Source of the DNA: Streptomyces sp. NBC_00273
Lineage (GTDB): Bacteria > Actinomycetota > Actinomycetes > Streptomycetales > Streptomycetaceae
Assembly: GCF_036178145.1 (NCBI RefSeq)
Contig: NZ_CP108067.1
Coordinates: forward strand, 5,766,001-5,830,000
Direction: 5' to 3'
DNA: 64,000 nt
A program made the position numbers and the translations under genes. The first letter of the stretch is position 1, and every line of letters begins with the position of its first letter. Under the pieces are notes generated by a model. That model was not told the origin of the DNA, ran no database searches, and saw only the letters and a program-made list of their open reading frames with translations. This document shows positions 1-8,624 of the stretch, piece after piece.

Positions 1-3000
1 TCACTACGCAGGTTCTGAACGCCGGCGGCGGTTACGACGACGTCGACGTCTACGAGCTCAAGCACGAGTTCCCCAACCCGGAAGACCACACGGCGCCCGC
101 CCTGTGGCTCGCCTCGCTGACCCGCACCGGTCATGACGGCGAAGTCACGCTCGAGACCAAGCCCATCACCTTCACCGGCGCGTTGAAGAACAACCGCGTC
201 GATTCCAGTGCCGACAACAGGCCCGCGATGAACCGACGCCGCATCGTCGGCATCACCTCCGAAACGGGCCAGGTCATCGACGTCGGATACGCGGACCCGG
301 ACTGCGCGCCGGGCGCCGGCCTGCCGTCCTCGAAGGACGCCAACACCACCCGCTGCTACCCGGTCTACTGGAACCCGGACGAGAAGAGCCCGAACGATCC
401 GACCCTGGACTGGTTCCACAAGTACGTCGTCACCCGAGTCACCGAACTCGACCCCTTCGGCGGCTCCAGGCCCAAGGAGACGCGCTACGAGTACGTCGGC
501 GGCGCCGCCTGGCACCGGGACGACGAGGAACTGACCGAGGACAAGCGCCGCACCTGGAACCAGTTCCGCGGCTACGAGCAGGTCATCACCCGCACCGGTA
601 CCGCCCCCGACGCCGTCTCCAAGACCGCGACGTTCTACCTGCGCGGCATGGACGGCGACGTCAAGGCCGACGGCACCAAGCGCACCGCCACCTTCACCGG
701 CCTCACGGGCAGCCCGGTCAAGGACAGCAACCCGTTCGCCGGCACCGTCCGCGAAACCCAGACCTTCGCATCCGACGGCGGCGAACTCGTCACCGTGGCC
801 AAGAAGGAGCCGTGGCTCTCCGCCGCCACCGCCACGCACAGCCGTGGCACGAAGCTTCCCGCGCTCACGGCACAGATGCAGCGCGAGGGCTCTTCCCAGG
901 AGAAGAAGCTGCGCGCCGACAAGACGTGGCAGACCACCTCGGAGACCGTGAAGTACGACGACACGTACGGCATGGAGATCTCGAACCTGGACCGGGCGGA
1001 CGGCTTCCCGGACACCTGCACCGTGACGTCCTACGCCCGGAACACCGCGGCCTGGATGCTCGACCGCGTGTCCGAAACCATCGAAACGCGGGGCAGCGAC
1101 TGCGCCGCCACCGCAACCGAGGCGAACACCCTCAGCCGCAACCGCACGTACTACGACGGCCAGCCCCACGGCACCCTCACCGGCGCCGGCCAGGTCACCA
1201 GCACCGAGGAACTGGACCGCTTCGAAGCCGGCCAGCCGAAGTACAGCCCGAAGGGCAGCACCACGTACGACGCCTACGGCCGTGTCACCAGTGCCACGGA
1301 CGCCGTCGGCGCCAAGACCACGACGGCGTACGAGCCGGCCGCACCGGCCCGTGCCACCACGGTCAAGGTCACCAACGCCAAGGACTGGACCACCACGACC
1401 ACCCTGCACCCGCTGCGCGCGGTGCCGGTCAAGACCGTGGACCAGAACGACCGCACCACGGAGCTGACCTACGACCCGCTCGGCAGGACCACGGCCGTCT
1501 GGCTGCCCGGCCGCGCACGCGGCGCGAGCGCCAGCAAGACCTTCACGTACGACCTCACCAACACCGCCGCCAGCTCCGTCACCACACGGACGCTCCGCGC
1601 GAACCAGTCGTACGCGACGTCCATCGCCATCTTCGACGCGTTCGGACAGCAGGTCCAGGTCCAGTCGACCCCGCAGAACGGAGCGGCGACCACCCGCCTG
1701 ATCGCGGACACGTACTACGACAGCCACGGCCGTGCCTTCAAGACCAACGAGTCCTACGTCAACGCCACGTCCGACCCGGTGAAGACCCGTTTCGTCCCCG
1801 ACGAGAACATGGTTCCGAGCCAGAACGGCACCCTCTACGACGGCCTCGGCCGTCCGGTCGCCAAGACCTTCTCGTCCAAGGCGATCGAGCAGTGGCGCAC
1901 CACCATCGCCTACCCCGGTGCCGACCGCACCGACACCACCCCGCCGAAGGGGGAGACGGCCAGCAGCGTCCTCACCGATGCCCTCGGGCACACGGCCGAA
2001 CGGCGCAAGTACAAGGGGACCAAGCCCGAGGGCGACTTCGACGCCACCCGGTACGCGTACAACACCGAAGGCAAACTGACCGGGATCACCGACCCGGCCG
2101 GCAACGCCTGGAGCTACGAGTTCGACCTCCGGGGCCGCCAGATCCGCTCGGTGGACCCCGACAAGGGCGCCGCGACCGTCACCTACGACGACGCCGGCCG
2201 TCCCGTCTCCGCCGTCGACGCCCGGGGCACCAAGGTCTTCACCAGCTACGACGTCCTCGGCCGCCCCACCTCCCGCAACCTGAACACCGCCGACGGCACC
2301 AAACTGGCCACCTACGAGTACGACACCCTGCTCCCCGGTCAGCCCACGGCCTCCACCAGCTGGGTGGACGGCAAGCCCTGGCGGCAGGAAACCACCAGCT
2401 ATGACGTCGGCTACCGACCCACCGGAACCAAGCTGACCGTCCCCGCCGGGGAAGGCGACCTCACCGGCACCTACACCTCGGAGACCACCTACGACCCCAT
2501 CACCGGACTGGAGCGCCGCACCACACTGCCCGCCATGGGCGGTCTGCCCAAGGAGCGCCTCTACACCGGCCGCAACGACAACGGTCTTCCCACCTCCTAC
2601 GGATCGGACAACGACGACTACGTCAACTTCACCGACTACGACGAGTTCGGCACGGTGAAGCGCACGACCTTCGGAGACGACCCGCGTCAGGTGAGCTTCA
2701 CCCAGACCCGTGACCCCGCCACCGGACGCCTCCTGAACACCCAGCTCAAGAAGCAGGATTCGAGCACCCCGGTCGACATCACCGACTACACCTACAACCC
2801 GGTCGGCGACGTCACCTCGGTGACCAGCACCCAGGGCGCCGCACGCGAAACCCAATGCTTCACGCACGACTACCAGCGCCGCCTGACCCAGGCCTGGACC
2901 GACACCGGCACGACCACGACCCAGCCCGGGCCGTCCGTCCCCGGAATCGGCGGCTGCACCAACGCCGCACCCCAGCCGGGCAAGATCGGCGGCTTCGCCC

Positions 3001-4520
3001 CGTACCACCAGTCCTTCACCTACGACGTGACCGGCAACCGCACCTCCTCCACCGACCACGACCCGGCCGGCGACACGGCCAAGACCGTCACCACCACCCA
3101 CACCTACCCGGCGCCCGGCGCCCCGCGCCCCCACGCCCCGACCTCCACCACCAAGACCACCGGCACCGGCCCCTCCGTCACCAAGCCCACCACCTACGAC
3201 GCGGCCGGCAACACCCTCACCCGCCCTGACGCCACGGACACCGGCCAGACGCTGACCTGGACGCCCGAAGGCAAACTCGCCTCGGCCACCACCGCTGCCG
3301 GTACGTCCAGCTACCTCTACGACGCCAACGGCAACAGGCTGCTGCGCAAGGACCCGGGCAAGACCACCCTGTACCTCGGCTCGAACGAACTCACCCTCAA
3401 CACCACCGCGAACACGGTGTCCGGCACCCGCTACTACTCCACCCCCGGCGGGACCACCATCGTCCGCACCTCCGAGGGCAAGCTCGCTTACATCGCCGCC
3501 GACCACCACAACACCGGCACCACCACCGTCGACGCCACGACCCTCCAGGTCCAGCGCCGCGCGACCAAGCCGTTCGGCGAAGACCGCGGCGCGGGGCCGG
3601 CCACCTGGCCCGGCGAACGCGGCTTCGTCGGAGGCACGCAGGACAAGAGCACCGGCCTCACCCACCTCGGAGCCCGCGAATACGACCCGCTCATCGGCCG
3701 GTTCATCTCGGTGGACCCGCTGATGGTCGTCGAGGACCCGCGCCAGCACAACGGCTACCAGTACGGCAACAACAGCCCGCTGACGGAGTCGGATCCCACC
3801 GGCGAAGCCCTCCCCGAGTGCCAGAGCGGCATGTACAAGTGCACCAACGGATCCAACCCGTACGACTACGGCTACAGCTACGAGAAGGAAGTCGCTGCCG
3901 CCGGCGGCACGCTCGACCGCGCCTACGTCGAGCGGAAGATCCGTAACAACTACGCCTGCCGGAAGGACCCCGGGTGCAAGCCCTCCAACCGTGGCTGGTC
4001 CGGTTCTTCGCCCAAGGTGGAGAAGAAGCCGGAAAAGAAGGGGTTCCTCGCCAGCGTGAAGTCCGGTGATTTCCGTGGTGCATGGAACGTCACTCTAGGG
4101 AGCTCGGACTGGTGGAGGCACAAGGGCGTAGATCTCGGAATCGGATTCGTAGCGGCTCTGGGAACTGCGGCTTGTATCGCATCAGTGGTGTGCGGCGGCG
4201 GATTGTTCTTGGTTGGATCGGCTGCGCTATTCACGGCTGGATTGGGTGCCCACATGGCAGTTGCGTCTGAAGAGGAGAGAGCTCAAGGGGCCACCCAGTT
4301 CCTTCTGCCCACTGCGAAAGCAGAGGTGATGGGGATGATCGGTGGGGCTACATTCGGCCGAGGGATCTTGTTTGGCCTGATACGCGGCCCCAAGCAAGGG
4401 ATCGCTGGCGCCGGACTCACTACTCGAGGGGCTTCTGACCCGCTATTCGCCGGTCTCGCCAGGACCGACTTCGCAGGCATGAGGGGAAGGGTGGTCAACT
4501 ACATGAAGAACCTCTTCTAG
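1..4520 (+). CDS. RHS/YD-repeat protein, 5' end cut by window edge
   Basis: The frame is open from base 3, so the gene begins left of the window and at least 1,500 residues are visible. Most of it is degenerate YD repeats of the type TYDxxGRxxxxTD, the shell-forming part of RHS/tripartite-toxin-like proteins. The RHS core-associated signature (LGAREYDP..GRFISVDPL, then a DPTG-type end) is encoded around 3650-3810. After it come about 235 residues that are unlike the repeats: a Lys/Glu-rich stretch, a hydrophobic segment rich in Ala, Gly and Cys (about 4130-4260) and a short end. RHS proteins are normally exported and carry a variable toxic tip after the core. The tip here is lower in GC than the core (34 of 60 bases G/C in 4201-4260, counted by hand), and I recognise no toxin fold in it. 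It may be a degraded or new tip. Confidence 0.9.
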   Translation, partial: TTQVLNAGGGYDDVDVYELKHEFPNPEDHTAPALWLASLTRTGHDGEVTLETKPITFTGALKNNRVDSSADNRPAMNRRRIVGITSETGQVIDVGYADPDCAPGAGLPSSKDANTTRCYPVYWNPDEKSPNDPTLDWFHKYVVTRVTELDPFGGSRPKETRYEYVGGAAWHRDDEELTEDKRRTWNQFRGYEQVITRTGTAPDAVSKTATFYLRGMDGDVKADGTKRTATFTGLTGSPVKDSNPFAGTVRETQTFASDGGELVTVAKKEPWLSAATATHSRGTKLPALTAQMQREGSSQEKKLRADKTWQTTSETVKYDDTYGMEISNLDRADGFPDTCTVTSYARNTAAWMLDRVSETIETRGSDCAATATEANTLSRNRTYYDGQPHGTLTGAGQVTSTEELDRFEAGQPKYSPKGSTTYDAYGRVTSATDAVGAKTTTAYEPAAPARATTVKVTNAKDWTTTTTLHPLRAVPVKTVDQNDRTTELTYDPLGRTTAVWLPGRARGASASKTFTYDLTNTAASSVTTRTLRANQSYATSIAIFDAFGQQVQVQSTPQNGAATTRLIADTYYDSHGRAFKTNESYVNATSDPVKTRFVPDENMVPSQNGTLYDGLGRPVAKTFSSKAIEQWRTTIAYPGADRTDTTPPKGETASSVLTDALGHTAERRKYKGTKPEGDFDATRYAYNTEGKLTGITDPAGNAWSYEFDLRGRQIRSVDPDKGAATVTYDDAGRPVSAVDARGTKVFTSYDVLGRPTSRNLNTADGTKLATYEYDTLLPGQPTASTSWVDGKPWRQETTSYDVGYRPTGTKLTVPAGEGDLTGTYTSETTYDPITGLERRTTLPAMGGLPKERLYTGRNDNGLPTSYGSDNDDYVNFTDYDEFGTVKRTTFGDDPRQVSFTQTRDPATGRLLNTQLKKQDSSTPVDITDYTYNPVGDVTSVTSTQGAARETQCFTHDYQRRLTQAWTDTGTTTTQPGPSVPGIGGCTNAAPQPGKIGGFAPYHQSFTYDVTGNRTSSTDHDPAGDTAKTVTTTHTYPAPGAPRPHAPTSTTKTTGTGPSVTKPTTYDAAGNTLTRPDATDTGQTLTWTPEGKLASATTAAGTSSYLYDANGNRLLRKDPGKTTLYLGSNELTLNTTANTVSGTRYYSTPGGTTIVRTSEGKLAYIAADHHNTGTTTVDATTLQVQRRATKPFGEDRGAGPATWPGERGFVGGTQDKSTGLTHLGAREYDPLIGRFISVDPLMVVEDPRQHNGYQYGNNSPLTESDPTGEALPECQSGMYKCTNGSNPYDYGYSYEKEVAAAGGTLDRAYVERKIRNNYACRKDPGCKPSNRGWSGSSPKVEKKPEKKGFLASVKSGDFRGAWNVTLGSSDWWRHKGVDLGIGFVAALGTAACIASVVCGGGLFLVGSAALFTAGLGAHMAVASEEERAQGATQFLLPTAKAEVMGMIGGATFGRGILFGLIRGPKQGIAGAGLTTRGASDPLFAGLARTDFAGMRGRVVNYMKNLF

Positions 4521-4548
4521 TTCGACTTTGAGGGGTTAGGCTCGGCTC

Positions 4549-4583
4549 ATGTCACTGCCCGACGGTCCGTCGGGCAGTGACAT
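4549..4583 (+). terminator. Strong hairpin terminator after the RHS gene
   Basis: A 16-bp perfect stem (arms 4549-4564 and 4568-4583, GTC loop) lies 29 bases after the RHS stop. The stem contains the first in-frame ATG of the next reading frame, which argues that the next gene starts further down. The region 4521-4740 holds no other gene that I can support. Confidence 0.85.
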
Positions 4584-4740
4584 TTCCCTATGTCATGGTC
4601 TCTTCGGGTTGCTGTGCTTCTGGCATGGTGCAGGCCAAGCCCCTCGAGATGCTGAGTGCGGCTTGGGGCGGATGGTTCGCTTGACTGCTGTCAATGGCTT
4701 TGGTCACCTGCTGTTGAAGGGGCTGATGAGGAGGATGGGC

Positions 4741-5154
4741 GTGGAGTTTGTCATCGAGTTAGTCGCCCTGGCTTTGGTCGGGTGGGCTGTCGGCGCTGCG
4801 GCGCGGGCCGTGATTTCTCGAAGGGCCGGTCGGCGGGCAGAGGTCGTTGCTGGCGGGACGATCGCCGCCGTCCCTTGCCGGTTGGCCTGGAAAGCCGGGA
4901 ACGGGGCGCGGGGTTTCGTCTACGGAAAGTTGACCAGGGACGATAGTGGCGTTTGCTTTAAGCGGATTTCTCGGCGTCCCATTCGAGTACCCGAGGGTGG
5001 TCGGATCTCACGTAATCGCCATTGGCGGCCAGGGATGCAGCTCCTGCAGTATCGAACGCCGGAGGGGGAGGAGCTTCGATTCCTGTGCTACGACGCCGAC
5101 TGTGACACTGTTAGCCAGTACCTGCGCGTTCCCAACCCCGCTGACTTTGACTAA
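4741..5154 (+). CDS. Small membrane-anchored protein, DUF2550-like, with a TTA codon
   Basis: The product is about 137 residues. An N-terminal hydrophobic helix (residues 3-22) is followed by an Arg-rich stretch and a soluble beta-rich part. The order of one membrane helix and then a short domain with a W..G..GF.YG motif resembles the actinobacterial DUF2550 family, but the match is weak. GTG 4741 is chosen because AGGAGG sits 6 bases upstream; the ATG at 4549 lies inside the terminator stem. Leu7 is a TTA codon (4759-4761), rare in Streptomyces and read by the bldA tRNA. Base composition is lower in GC than the neighbours, like the RHS tip before it. It may be an immunity or accessory gene of the RHS tip, judged by position only. 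Confidence 0.6.
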   Translation: MEFVIELVALALVGWAVGAAARAVISRRAGRRAEVVAGGTIAAVPCRLAWKAGNGARGFVYGKLTRDDSGVCFKRISRRPIRVPEGGRISRNRHWRPGMQLLQYRTPEGEELRFLCYDADCDTVSQYLRVPNPADFD

Positions 5155-5186
5155 TGTTCGTCGTTCCGATCCTGGGGGAATGTACG

Positions 5187-5735
5187 TTGAAGGTTCGATT
5201 TGATCAACGGCTCCTTGTTCCCCGCCTCCGTTGGATCGGGCCGATCCATGACGGGACGGAGTGTATGGAAATCGGCACCCAGCTCGGCATACTCGCCCTC
5301 TATAGGTGCCGTTCGAGCGTCCCCTCCATCAGCTCGGCAGTGGGCGGGGTCCTTGAGGACTGGAAGGTTCGGCTCGATGGGCAGGATCTTGCTGAGATGC
5401 GGGGGTGCGCGCCGCCGGGCTATGCGATGAACCGCCAGGTCGCCCATGGCGTGCAAGGGGCGCTGCTCGACAGTTCAGTCGCAGTCGTCGGGGCGTCGTC
5501 GCTCTTCTCCTCCAAGCGGTCCGTAAAGTTCTCCTCCGCCGATTCCGCAATAGAATTCTGCGTCACATGGGGGAAGGTTTCGGTTCGAGATGGATTTGGA
5601 GAAGTGTTAGCGCGGAAGGACGTTTCCGCTTGGCACATGGACAGGGTTGACATGAGGGTGTTTGGCGCCATTGCTCTCGTGGAGGTGGCCGGGCTCGGTG
5701 CCATGCTCCGCAATCCGGTTCTCTCTGCGTTCTGA
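5187..5735 (+). CDS. Unrecognised protein with a TTA codon, possible RHS-linked immunity gene
   Basis: The product is about 182 residues with no signal peptide and no clear membrane helix. I do not recognise its family. The TTG start at 5187 is chosen because GGGGGAA lies about 6 bases upstream; the ATG at 5154 overlaps the previous stop and has no good ribosome site. Leu141 is a TTA codon (5607-5609). The gene follows the RHS tip and the preceding TTA-containing gene in the same direction and shares their lower GC, so the three probably form one mobile cassette. An immunity role is inferred only from position and size. Confidence 0.55.
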   Translation: MKVRFDQRLLVPRLRWIGPIHDGTECMEIGTQLGILALYRCRSSVPSISSAVGGVLEDWKVRLDGQDLAEMRGCAPPGYAMNRQVAHGVQGALLDSSVAVVGASSLFSSKRSVKFSSADSAIEFCVTWGKVSVRDGFGEVLARKDVSAWHMDRVDMRVFGAIALVEVAGLGAMLRNPVLSAF

Positions 5736-5826
5736 TGCGGCCCGTGGCGGAACGGTCGTGACGGCAAGGCGGCGTGTCCCGCCAGGGGGACCTGGCGGGA
5801 AGGGAGAACCCAGGAGGGTCGTAGTC

Positions 5827-6366
5827 GTGCCGGAGCGCCGGACCGTCCTGCGGCGGAAGTCTTTCGTCGTCATGTCGGTGGTCTTCACCACGTTGCTCGG
5901 GGCGTTCGCCCTGGTGGCTTGGCTGAGCATGGCGGGGAACGGGCCCGACGAAGACGCGCTCAGCGTCATGGCCGCAATGCTGGGCGGGATGGCGTTCATC
6001 CGGAGGATCGCCGGGTCGCGCATCGTGCTCGACGAGAAGGGGGTGTCCGTGGTGAATCCGGTGTTCACCCATGACGTTCCCTACCGATATGTGGCCAAGG
6101 TCGAATCCGACGACGGAGGGACCCTGACCGTCACCACGACGCAGGCCGTCGAAATCGGCGCCTTCGGATTTTCCGGCTCCCTCATCGACCACTTCGTCGG
6201 CTCCACGGACCGGGCTGTGGCTCAGATCAACGCCAGACGCGCGGAGCGGCGAGATCTGAGGGGAAAGTCTCCCGTTGTCCGGCGCTACACACGAGCATGG
6301 GTGGCTGACATCTGCAGCGTTGCCATGCTCGTATGCATCGTCCTTACCGTAACCATGGGTAGTTGA
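5827..6366 (+). CDS. Membrane protein with a bacterial PH-like domain
   Basis: The product is 179 residues. There are one or two hydrophobic helices near residues 12-55, a beta-rich middle (about 60-125) that starts I.LDE.GV.V.NP and reads like bacterial PH domains, and a final hydrophobic helix at the C-terminus. GTG 5827 has AGGAGG 9 bases upstream. The longer frame from 5662 would overlap the previous gene and adds Arg/Pro-rich sequence that looks like out-of-frame translation. The function is unknown; the membrane position is inferred from the helices. Confidence 0.6.
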   Translation: MPERRTVLRRKSFVVMSVVFTTLLGAFALVAWLSMAGNGPDEDALSVMAAMLGGMAFIRRIAGSRIVLDEKGVSVVNPVFTHDVPYRYVAKVESDDGGTLTVTTTQAVEIGAFGFSGSLIDHFVGSTDRAVAQINARRAERRDLRGKSPVVRRYTRAWVADICSVAMLVCIVLTVTMGS

Positions 6367-6474
6367 CCGCGGCCCGCCCGCCGGGGGAGAACGTGGCGGA
6401 AAGTCGACGCTGGTTGTGATCATGGTGCGGTATAGGCTGCTCGTGATGCCAGGTGATCTGCAGGGAGGCTACTC

Positions 6475-6795
6475 ATGGAGTACGGCTCTGAGCGGGAGAA
6501 CGGCGACGGTTCGGCTCCTTCTTCGTACAGCCGGGACATCAAAGAAGCGCGCCGCTCCATGCGCGAGGCGCTGCGCGCCGACCTTCCCGCCGCCCACTGG
6601 GGACTGGGGGTGACGGTCATCGCATTGATCGTCATTGCCAGTTTCTCAGGCCTGGGATGGACCTTGATCGTTGCTGCTTCCTTCACGGCCTGGTTCGTTC
6701 TTGCGCTGGCAGTGATCCACCTCGGCGGCGGCCGCGGTGGGGACGCCGTCCGGCGGGCTTACATCGCCACGTTCGGCTGGGGCAACTGGATCTGA
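6475..6795 (+). CDS. Small two-helix membrane protein
   Basis: The product is 106 residues. A charged N-terminus (about 40 residues, with an R/E-rich amphipathic stretch) is followed by two hydrophobic helices at about 45-64 and 65-88. GGGAGG lies 7 bases before the ATG. The gene ends 21 bases before the next gene in the same direction, so the two may be co-transcribed. I do not recognise the family. Confidence 0.6.
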   Translation: MEYGSERENGDGSAPSSYSRDIKEARRSMREALRADLPAAHWGLGVTVIALIVIASFSGLGWTLIVAASFTAWFVLALAVIHLGGGRGGDAVRRAYIATFGWGNWI

Positions 6796-6816
6796 ACGAT
6801 GTGAAAAAGGGGACGC

Positions 6817-7707
6817 ATGCTCGCGGCGGGGATGAGGACGGGCGGAGCCACCGTGTTGGCGCTGCTGCTGATGATGACGCCCGCGGCGAGTGCCTTCGCG
6901 GCGGCAGCCGCGGATCCGCCCGCCCCGCTGTCCGACGGGGACCAACTGACCGCGCGTCCCGGTGAGCGCCTCACGTTCACGTCACCCCCGTACCTGCTGG
7001 GGTGGATCGGGGACTGGGTGATCTCCAAGGTCTTCGTCCAGCACGGGACGCTGAGGATGCACCATCCGGCCGTCACCGCCGTGGCCACCGTCGCGTGCGA
7101 CACCCCGCCGGGCGTCTACCCGGTCGGGAGGGCGATGCCCAGGCCCGAGGGCGGGCCCTCCGATCCCGCTCCCTGGGTGACCGTCAAGGTCGTGGACATC
7201 GACGCGGCCGAACGCGCGGCCTGCCCCGGGAAGGTCGCGGCCCTTCCCCCGGAGGAGGTGGAGGAGCAGTGGCCCGATGATGACTACTGGCCGCATTCGC
7301 CCTGGGACGTGCGGACGTTCCAGCCCGGTGCCAAGGTGACGCCGACGGCCACCTTGATGGGGTACGACGAGCCCCTGACCTCGCGGGGCTTCACCGACCG
7401 GCCCGTCATGCGCGGGACCAAGGCGGTCCTGAGGGCGACCGCGACGATCCGCTGCGATGCCGAGCCGGGTCTGTACGAGGTCCGCTGGGTGGGCAAGGAC
7501 GAGGTCTGGGCCCGCTACCGGGTGGCCCCGATCGATGACGCGACCCGCGCCTCCTGTCGGGACGGGACGTGGCATCTGGCCACGGGGCGGACTCCCTGGC
7601 TGGTCGGCGGCACGGCCGCCGCACTGGCCGCCGCGGGGGCCTACGTGCTGGTCCGGCGCCGCCGCGGCCCGGCCCGGCCCGCTGACAGCGGGCCGTCACA
7701 GGCGTGA
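6817..7707 (+). CDS. Secreted, C-terminally membrane-anchored protein of unknown function
   Basis: The product is 296 residues. A signal peptide (residues 1-32, hydrophobic core LALLLMM, Ala-rich cleavage region) is followed by two similar halves of about 105 residues, each with Cys pairs ending in PG.Y or PGLYEV, and a C-terminal helix (about 261-282) with an RRRRG stop-transfer tail. It is therefore probably anchored with both repeats outside the cell. The internal duplication (the motif xxxxCD.PPGVYPV against xxIRCDAEPGLYEV) is visible in the sequence. The family is not recognised. Confidence 0.65.
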   Translation: MLAAGMRTGGATVLALLLMMTPAASAFAAAAADPPAPLSDGDQLTARPGERLTFTSPPYLLGWIGDWVISKVFVQHGTLRMHHPAVTAVATVACDTPPGVYPVGRAMPRPEGGPSDPAPWVTVKVVDIDAAERAACPGKVAALPPEEVEEQWPDDDYWPHSPWDVRTFQPGAKVTPTATLMGYDEPLTSRGFTDRPVMRGTKAVLRATATIRCDAEPGLYEVRWVGKDEVWARYRVAPIDDATRASCRDGTWHLATGRTPWLVGGTAAALAAAGAYVLVRRRRGPARPADSGPSQA

Positions 7708-7777
7708 GCCCGATGCGCCTCGGCGTCCGCGCCCCGAACCGCAGGGAACCGAAACGGCCGTTGGATAGGATTTCCGG

Positions 7778-8506
7778 ATGATCACACCTGCTGGCCTCGG
7801 CTCCATCGTGCTGTGGCTCGACCGGCCGGTCGGGACGCAGCGGCTGCCCGCTCACGGCGAGGCGCTGGTGCGGTTCGTGGACGCCGCGACGCAGGCCCCG
7901 TTCGCGGAGCGCCTCGCCCCCGACGTGCTCGACGCGGCCGAGCGCCGACGCGCCGACCGGTTCGTACGCCCCCAGGACCGCGGCTCCTATCTGGTCGCGC
8001 ACGTGACGCTGAGGCTGCTGCTCGGCGCCCTCCTCGACACCGAGCCGCGCGATCTGCTGATGGCCCGCGACGCCTGCCCCGAGTGCGGCGGCCCGGACGG
8101 GCGGCCGGTCCTCGTGGGCGGCCGCGCCCACTTCTCCCTGTCGCACAGCCGCGATGCGGTCTTCGTGGCCTGCGCGTCCACATCGGTCGGGGTGGACGTG
8201 GAGGCCCTGCCGGCAGCGCGCGTGGTGGCGCAGAGCGAGGAGTTCTTCCACCCCGACGAGAGCGCCGAACTCACCGCGCTCCCCGAGGCCGGTCGCCCCG
8301 CTGCGTTCGCCCGCCTGTGGGCGCGCAAGGAGGCTCACCTCAAGGGCACCGGCGCGGGACTGGGACACGAAGGCCACCGGAGCTATCTGGGGACGGGCCC
8401 GGACGCCGATTCCGTCCGCCCGGACTGGTCCCTCACCGACCTGCCGGCCCCCGTGGGCTACGCCGCCGCGCTCGCGCTGCGGGCCCCCTCGGCGCATTGG
8501 CGCTGA
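7778..8506 (+). CDS. 4'-phosphopantetheinyl transferase (Sfp type)
   Basis: This enzyme moves the phosphopantetheine arm of CoA onto a Ser of acyl- or peptidyl-carrier proteins, activating fatty-acid, polyketide or peptide synthases. The product is 242 residues, the usual two-lobed Sfp length. The Mg-binding GVDVE motif (Asp140, Glu142) and the WARKEA motif (Trp181, Lys184, Glu185) are both present, followed by a K.TG.GL stretch. The SFSLSH-type motif before them (HFSLSHSRDAVF) is the substrate-binding signature. No synthase lies next to it, so it probably acts in trans on carrier proteins elsewhere; the KAS III and thioesterase genes at 18942-20653 are the nearest related genes. Confidence 0.9.
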   Translation: MITPAGLGSIVLWLDRPVGTQRLPAHGEALVRFVDAATQAPFAERLAPDVLDAAERRRADRFVRPQDRGSYLVAHVTLRLLLGALLDTEPRDLLMARDACPECGGPDGRPVLVGGRAHFSLSHSRDAVFVACASTSVGVDVEALPAARVVAQSEEFFHPDESAELTALPEAGRPAAFARLWARKEAHLKGTGAGLGHEGHRSYLGTGPDADSVRPDWSLTDLPAPVGYAAALALRAPSAHWR

Positions 8507-8624
8507 GGCTCGGTAGAACTCATGTACTGAGTGTCCGTCACCACCCCCTCTCTGGTAGTTGTTTCAGCGGGGTACGGGCGCAGGCCCGTAGCGGTGTCCC
8601 TTCGACGCCGCAGGGAGGACGTAC

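Noticed and set aside
4549..4740. ATG 4549 as the start of the small gene after RHS
   Set aside because: It lies in the terminator stem and has no ribosome site; GTG 4741 has AGGAGG 6 bases upstream.
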